The position numbers and the translations under genes are program-made. DNA of 43,880 bases from contig CAZHJN010000013.1 in assembly GCA_964532995.1 (NCBI GenBank), forward strand, positions 1 through 43,880. The letters run 5' to 3'. The DNA comes from DTJG01 sp964532995. GTDB taxonomy: Bacteria > Ratteibacteria > UBA8468 > B48-G9 > DTJG01. Of this stretch, positions 41,504-43,880 are shown piece after piece. The notes beneath the pieces are model-generated. The model was not told the DNA's origin, searched no databases, and was given only the letters and a program-made list of their open reading frames with translations. Numbering within the stretch: position 1 is the first letter of the stretch; every line of letters begins with the position of its first letter.

Positions 41504-42835
41504 TCAGAAGGTATGTGCAGCATGCGCACCAATCCCACCGATAAACTGCAGATAAAATTCATTGTTTACTTTTCCATTTCTTGAGCTTTTATCATAGTTG
41601 TATTGAAATCGTATCTTTGAAAATTCAGATGGGTTAAACTCAACCATTGCTGATGCTCTCCATGGTTTGTCCCCAAATGAAACATCTGAACCTGCCAGTT
41701 TATATCTGTCATTGAATGGTTCAAGCAGGTCATACCTGGCGCCAAAACCCCATCTTCCTGTCTGAAAAACTCCCTGAAGGTATAATCCATCCTGAGTTCG
41801 CTCAAGCCTGCTGACATCTGAGGTATTTGTATCCTCTATATTTCCCTTCTGCTTTCTCCACAGGTATTCAGTTTGAAAGATAAAGCTTTTCCATCTTGAT
41901 GGTTTCCACTTATAGGTAAACTCAAGTCCTGCAAGTTTTGTATCTCCTCTGAAAATGTGATCTTCTTCAATTGAATCTGTCTCTGTATCGCCGATGATAA
42001 AAGAAGGTCCGAAAAGAATTGTTCCATAATCACCAACATCAAATGAGGTTTTTGCAAATGCGCTGAATGCCTTTAATCCGCCTGCATCTTTCCCGAAAAA
42101 AATCTCATTTTCTCCTGCAAGAGCCTCTATTCCAACCTGGGTATAAAAAGGAAGTTTGGGAAGGAAAGTCAGTTGAATACCTTTTTCATTGATGCCCTCG
42201 TGTCCCATAAATGCTCTGTATACAAGTGGCTGGTCTGTAAAATTCCATGTGTGGGCATGCTGAATGTTCAGTCTTCCAAAACCGCTTTTAAATTTTCCAA
42301 TCTTTGCCTGAATACCTGCAGGAAGAGAGGTTGTTACCATATATGCCTCTTCAAGTTCAACGCCTTCTTCAGTAACAGGTATTGTTGCATACAGATTGAA
42401 AAATGGATCCATCGGAGCAAACATGTAAAGTTCTGCTGCGTGAATATTCATACCTTTTCTATGGTGGATTCCCTCTTTGATAAAACCAGGGATATTTCTT
42501 TCTTCAAGGTCTTTATCCTTCAGATTTGAAGAATATCCGAAGGTATCAAGAATCAGAGAAATATTCGGGTTAAATAAGTTTGATGAGCCAAAAAGTCCGC
42601 CAGATGTGGAAACAATTTTTTCTGCTGGTTTCTGGACCTGCTCTGATTCTATTGTTTGCTTTAACTGTTCAAGTTCTCTTTGTAATTGTTCAATAATCTG
42701 CTGCTGGTATTTTATCTTTTCTTCAAGCTCTTTTATTTTCTCGCCTGTATCCTGACAATAAGCAGCAACACCTGCCCCGAATACCAATAAGATGAACAAT
42801 ATTAAAAATTTAGGAATAAGATTTGTTGATGACAT
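41504..42835 (-). CDS. Outer-membrane beta-barrel protein with coiled-coil stalk, probably for metal uptake
   Basis: A 443-residue protein. It has a signal peptide (about 1-28), a coiled coil (33-66, KIKELEEKIKYQQQIIEQLQ), then a region of alternating amphipathic strands with many aromatic residues (from about 80 to the end), closing in a terminal Phe as typical outer-membrane proteins do. The last residues, GAHAAHTF, hold two histidines. The position between a small His/Cys protein and ZnuA/ZnuB homologues implies passage of zinc or a similar ion across the outer membrane. No TonB box or plug domain is seen, so a porin-like role is more likely. AGGAGG precedes the ATG. Confidence 0.78.
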   Translation of the reverse strand: MSSTNLIPKFLILFILLVFGAGVAAYCQDTGEKIKELEEKIKYQQQIIEQLQRELEQLKQTIESEQVQKPAEKIVSTSGGLFGSSNLFNPNISLILDTFGYSSNLKDKDLEERNIPGFIKEGIHHRKGMNIHAAELYMFAPMDPFFNLYATIPVTEEGVELEEAYMVTTSLPAGIQAKIGKFKSGFGRLNIQHAHTWNFTDQPLVYRAFMGHEGINEKGIQLTFLPKLPFYTQVGIEALAGENEIFFGKDAGGLKAFSAFAKTSFDVGDYGTILFGPSFIIGDTETDSIEEDHIFRGDTKLAGLEFTYKWKPSRWKSFIFQTEYLWRKQKGNIEDTNTSDVSRLERTQDGLYLQGVFQTGRWGFGARYDLLEPFNDRYKLAGSDVSFGDKPWRASAMVEFNPSEFSKIRFQYNYDKSSRNGKVNNEFYLQFIGGIGAHAAHTF

Positions 42836-42886
42836 AACAACCTCCTGTTAATAATTTATTGCATTAGAAACTTCAGCTTTATCTGA

Positions 42887-43156
42887 TTAACAGGGAGGTC
42901 CGCGGGTTTGAAACTTTTGTACAAAACAGGATTTGATAAGATACGGCTGCAGTACAGAAATTGAAAAAATACATAAAAAAACTAAAAAAAGAAAAAATAC
43001 TTTAAATGAAAAAGGTAAACTGGCACTGAGACAGGCACAGATTGAACATTTCAGGTCAAGTGTATAATCAAAATGAAAATGCTTGTGGGTATAGCCTAAC
43101 TGAATTATTGCAACCAGCGCAACCAAAGATAAAACAGTAAAAAACTTTCTTTTCAT
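42887..43156 (-). CDS. Small His/Cys-rich membrane protein, possible metal sensor or chaperone
   Basis: An 89-residue protein I cannot assign to a named family. Two hydrophobic segments (about 5-22 and 48-70) flank a potential metal site: His24, His26, His28, Asp30 (HKHFHFD) and Cys37, Cys40, Cys42 (CSICAC). Further cysteines are at 62, 77 and 89, and the tail reads QTRGPPC. It is the first gene of the metal operon behind a strong promoter, whose -10 box is only 8 nt from the ATG; no Shine-Dalgarno is present. Small proteins with His/Cys motifs and an RxPP-like tail near metal transport genes are something I recall, but not enough to name one. Confidence 0.65.
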   Translation of the reverse strand: MKRKFFTVLSLVALVAIIQLGYTHKHFHFDYTLDLKCSICACLSASLPFSFKVFFLFLVFLCIFSISVLQPYLIKSCFVQKFQTRGPPC

Positions 43157-43164
43157 ACAGAATG

Positions 43165-43193
43165 ATATTACACCCGTAAAATAAATATGTCAA
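43165..43193 (-). promoter_or_regulatory. Promoter of the metal-uptake operon
   Basis: On the minus strand: TTGACA (43188-43193), a 17-bp spacer, TAATAT (43165-43170), then 8 nt and the ATG at 43156. The consensus match is 6/6 and 5/6. Transcription should start within one or two bases of the start codon. Confidence 0.75.
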
Positions 43194-43273
43194 TACAGAG
43201 TTATACTTAATAACAGGTCTATTTTAAATCCAGCCTATCTCAGTAAAAATATTTCTGACAATCAATACCTCTA

Positions 43274-43879
43274 TTATTTTTTGGGATAACCCACAGGCTG
43301 AGTAAGGATTATTTTTTGTTCCTGTTTAAGCTGCAATTTTTGAGCAAGTGTGGCTCTGTCAACAATTCCGAGGACGACTGTATTCAGATTTGCTGATGCA
43401 CAGAAAAGATAAACATTCTGACTGATAAATCCTGTGTCAACAGCAGAATAAAAATCCTTATCAGCCTGTGATGCTCTGCCCATCTTTGAATAATCAGCAA
43501 CAAACGCCAGCACAACAGGCGCTGTTTTTACAAAAGGTTGTCTTCCAAAATCCGCTCTCAGATCACCTTCCACAACAACTTTCAACAAGTTCGCCTTTGC
43601 ATCATAAACATAAACAGCATTCTGGGTTGCCACATAAATATCTATTTCCTGCCAGTTGGAAGCAGAAGGAGCGGTTCTTTTCCCTGACTCAGGTCTGTTA
43701 ATACCGAAAGCTGCCCATAAAAGATTTGAAAGGGTTTGAAGGGGCAGCTGTTCACTGCTGAATTCTCTCATTGATTTTCTAGAATTCAGAGCTTCCATCA
43801 GAGGTTTTCCGCCTGTAATCTGAGGTTTGGGAAGTTGAATAACCTGACCCTTTTCATCGGCTGCAAAGGAAATCATTAC
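43274..43879 (-). CDS. SagB-type nitroreductase family protein, 5' end outside the window
   Basis: The visible 201 codons contain a nitroreductase fold of the SagB/ThcOx kind: SRKSMREFSSEQLPLQTLSNLLWAAFG, GKRTAPSASNW, then AVDTGFISQNVYLFCASANLN and a closing PVGYPKK. These bind FMN. The first ATG in view (43876) is followed by ISFAADEKG, which looks like the end of a signal peptide (cleavage after FAA); the frame stays open to the window edge, so the real start is upstream. Secreted single-domain members of this family are common but have no settled role. No peptide-cyclising YcaO partner is nearby. Confidence 0.82.
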   Translation of the reverse strand, partial: VMISFAADEKGQVIQLPKPQITGGKPLMEALNSRKSMREFSSEQLPLQTLSNLLWAAFGINRPESGKRTAPSASNWQEIDIYVATQNAVYVYDAKANLLKVVVEGDLRADFGRQPFVKTAPVVLAFVADYSKMGRASQADKDFYSAVDTGFISQNVYLFCASANLNTVVLGIVDRATLAQKLQLKQEQKIILTQPVGYPKK

Positions 43880-43880
43880 C

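Noticed and set aside
43157..43273. Search for a Zur or Fur operator at the metal operon promoter
   Set aside because: Only short AT-rich partial palindromes are present; none matches a known operator well enough.
1..43880. Mobile elements, CRISPR arrays, prophage or toxin-antitoxin genes
   Set aside because: No transposase, integrase, repeat-spacer pattern, phage gene or short toxin-like pair was seen on either strand; the only large repeat is the MFS gene duplication.

Overview
This window is a gene-dense, AT-rich bacterial chromosome segment. Every protein gene lies on the minus strand, so transcription runs from high to low coordinates. The only plus-strand genes are two tRNAs near 39.7 kb. 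The host is a diderm: it has an outer-membrane beta-barrel protein ending in Phe, a periplasmic metal-binding protein and secreted lipid-anchored or soluble proteins. It uses the DapL branch of lysine/diaminopimelate synthesis. PheT lacks its OB-fold domain, ProB lacks its PUA domain and ThiC is short with a CX2CX3C tail. This points to an uncultivated or deep-branching diderm phylum, but the sequence alone does not let me name it. I see no insertion sequence, prophage, CRISPR array or integron, and no stretch over 300 bases lacks a gene.

Layout in transcription order. (1) 43.88-39.80 kb: the 5'-truncated end of a probably secreted SagB-type nitroreductase, then a four-gene metal-uptake operon behind a good sigma-70-type promoter. 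That operon encodes a small His/Cys-rich membrane protein, an outer-membrane barrel, a ZnuA-like binding protein and a ZnuB-like permease; no ATPase gene is present. (2) 39.79-39.64 kb, plus strand: tRNA-Arg(GCG) and tRNA-Pro(CGG), 2 nt apart. (3) 39.5-36.5 kb: a B12-type radical SAM protein and a glycoside-hydrolase-like TIM-barrel protein, neither with a known role. (4) 36.5-31.4 kb: xseA, xseB, radC and a tandem pair of paralogous MFS transporters. (5) 31.36-7.79 kb: one nearly gapless run of about 20 genes, addB to gltA. It mixes recombination (AddAB), a fucose-isomerase-like enzyme, translation termination (rpmE, prfA, prmC) with an unusual TPR/HEAT protein between prfA and prmC, wall precursors (murA, dapB, dapL), purE, glycolysis (a LacD-like aldolase and pfkA), ilvD, thiC, def, nadB and gltA. 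(6) 7.66 kb to the left edge: a second run behind a TTGACA-17-TAAGAT promoter: slipin, tyrA, proB, proA, nadD, pheS, pheT, zapA and an initiator tRNA cut by the window edge.

Most genes are core metabolism and information processing, tightly packed with start/stop overlaps that suggest translational coupling. The less ordinary parts are the metal-uptake operon with its small HxHxHxD/CxxCxC protein, the TPR/HEAT/coiled-coil protein in the release-factor operon, two genes whose -10 box lies only 8 nt before the ATG (candidate leaderless mRNAs), and the initiator tRNA with C33 instead of the near-universal U33, apparently with its own promoter inside the zapA coding end. Coordinates given for several genes use an internal start codon that has a clear ribosome binding site.
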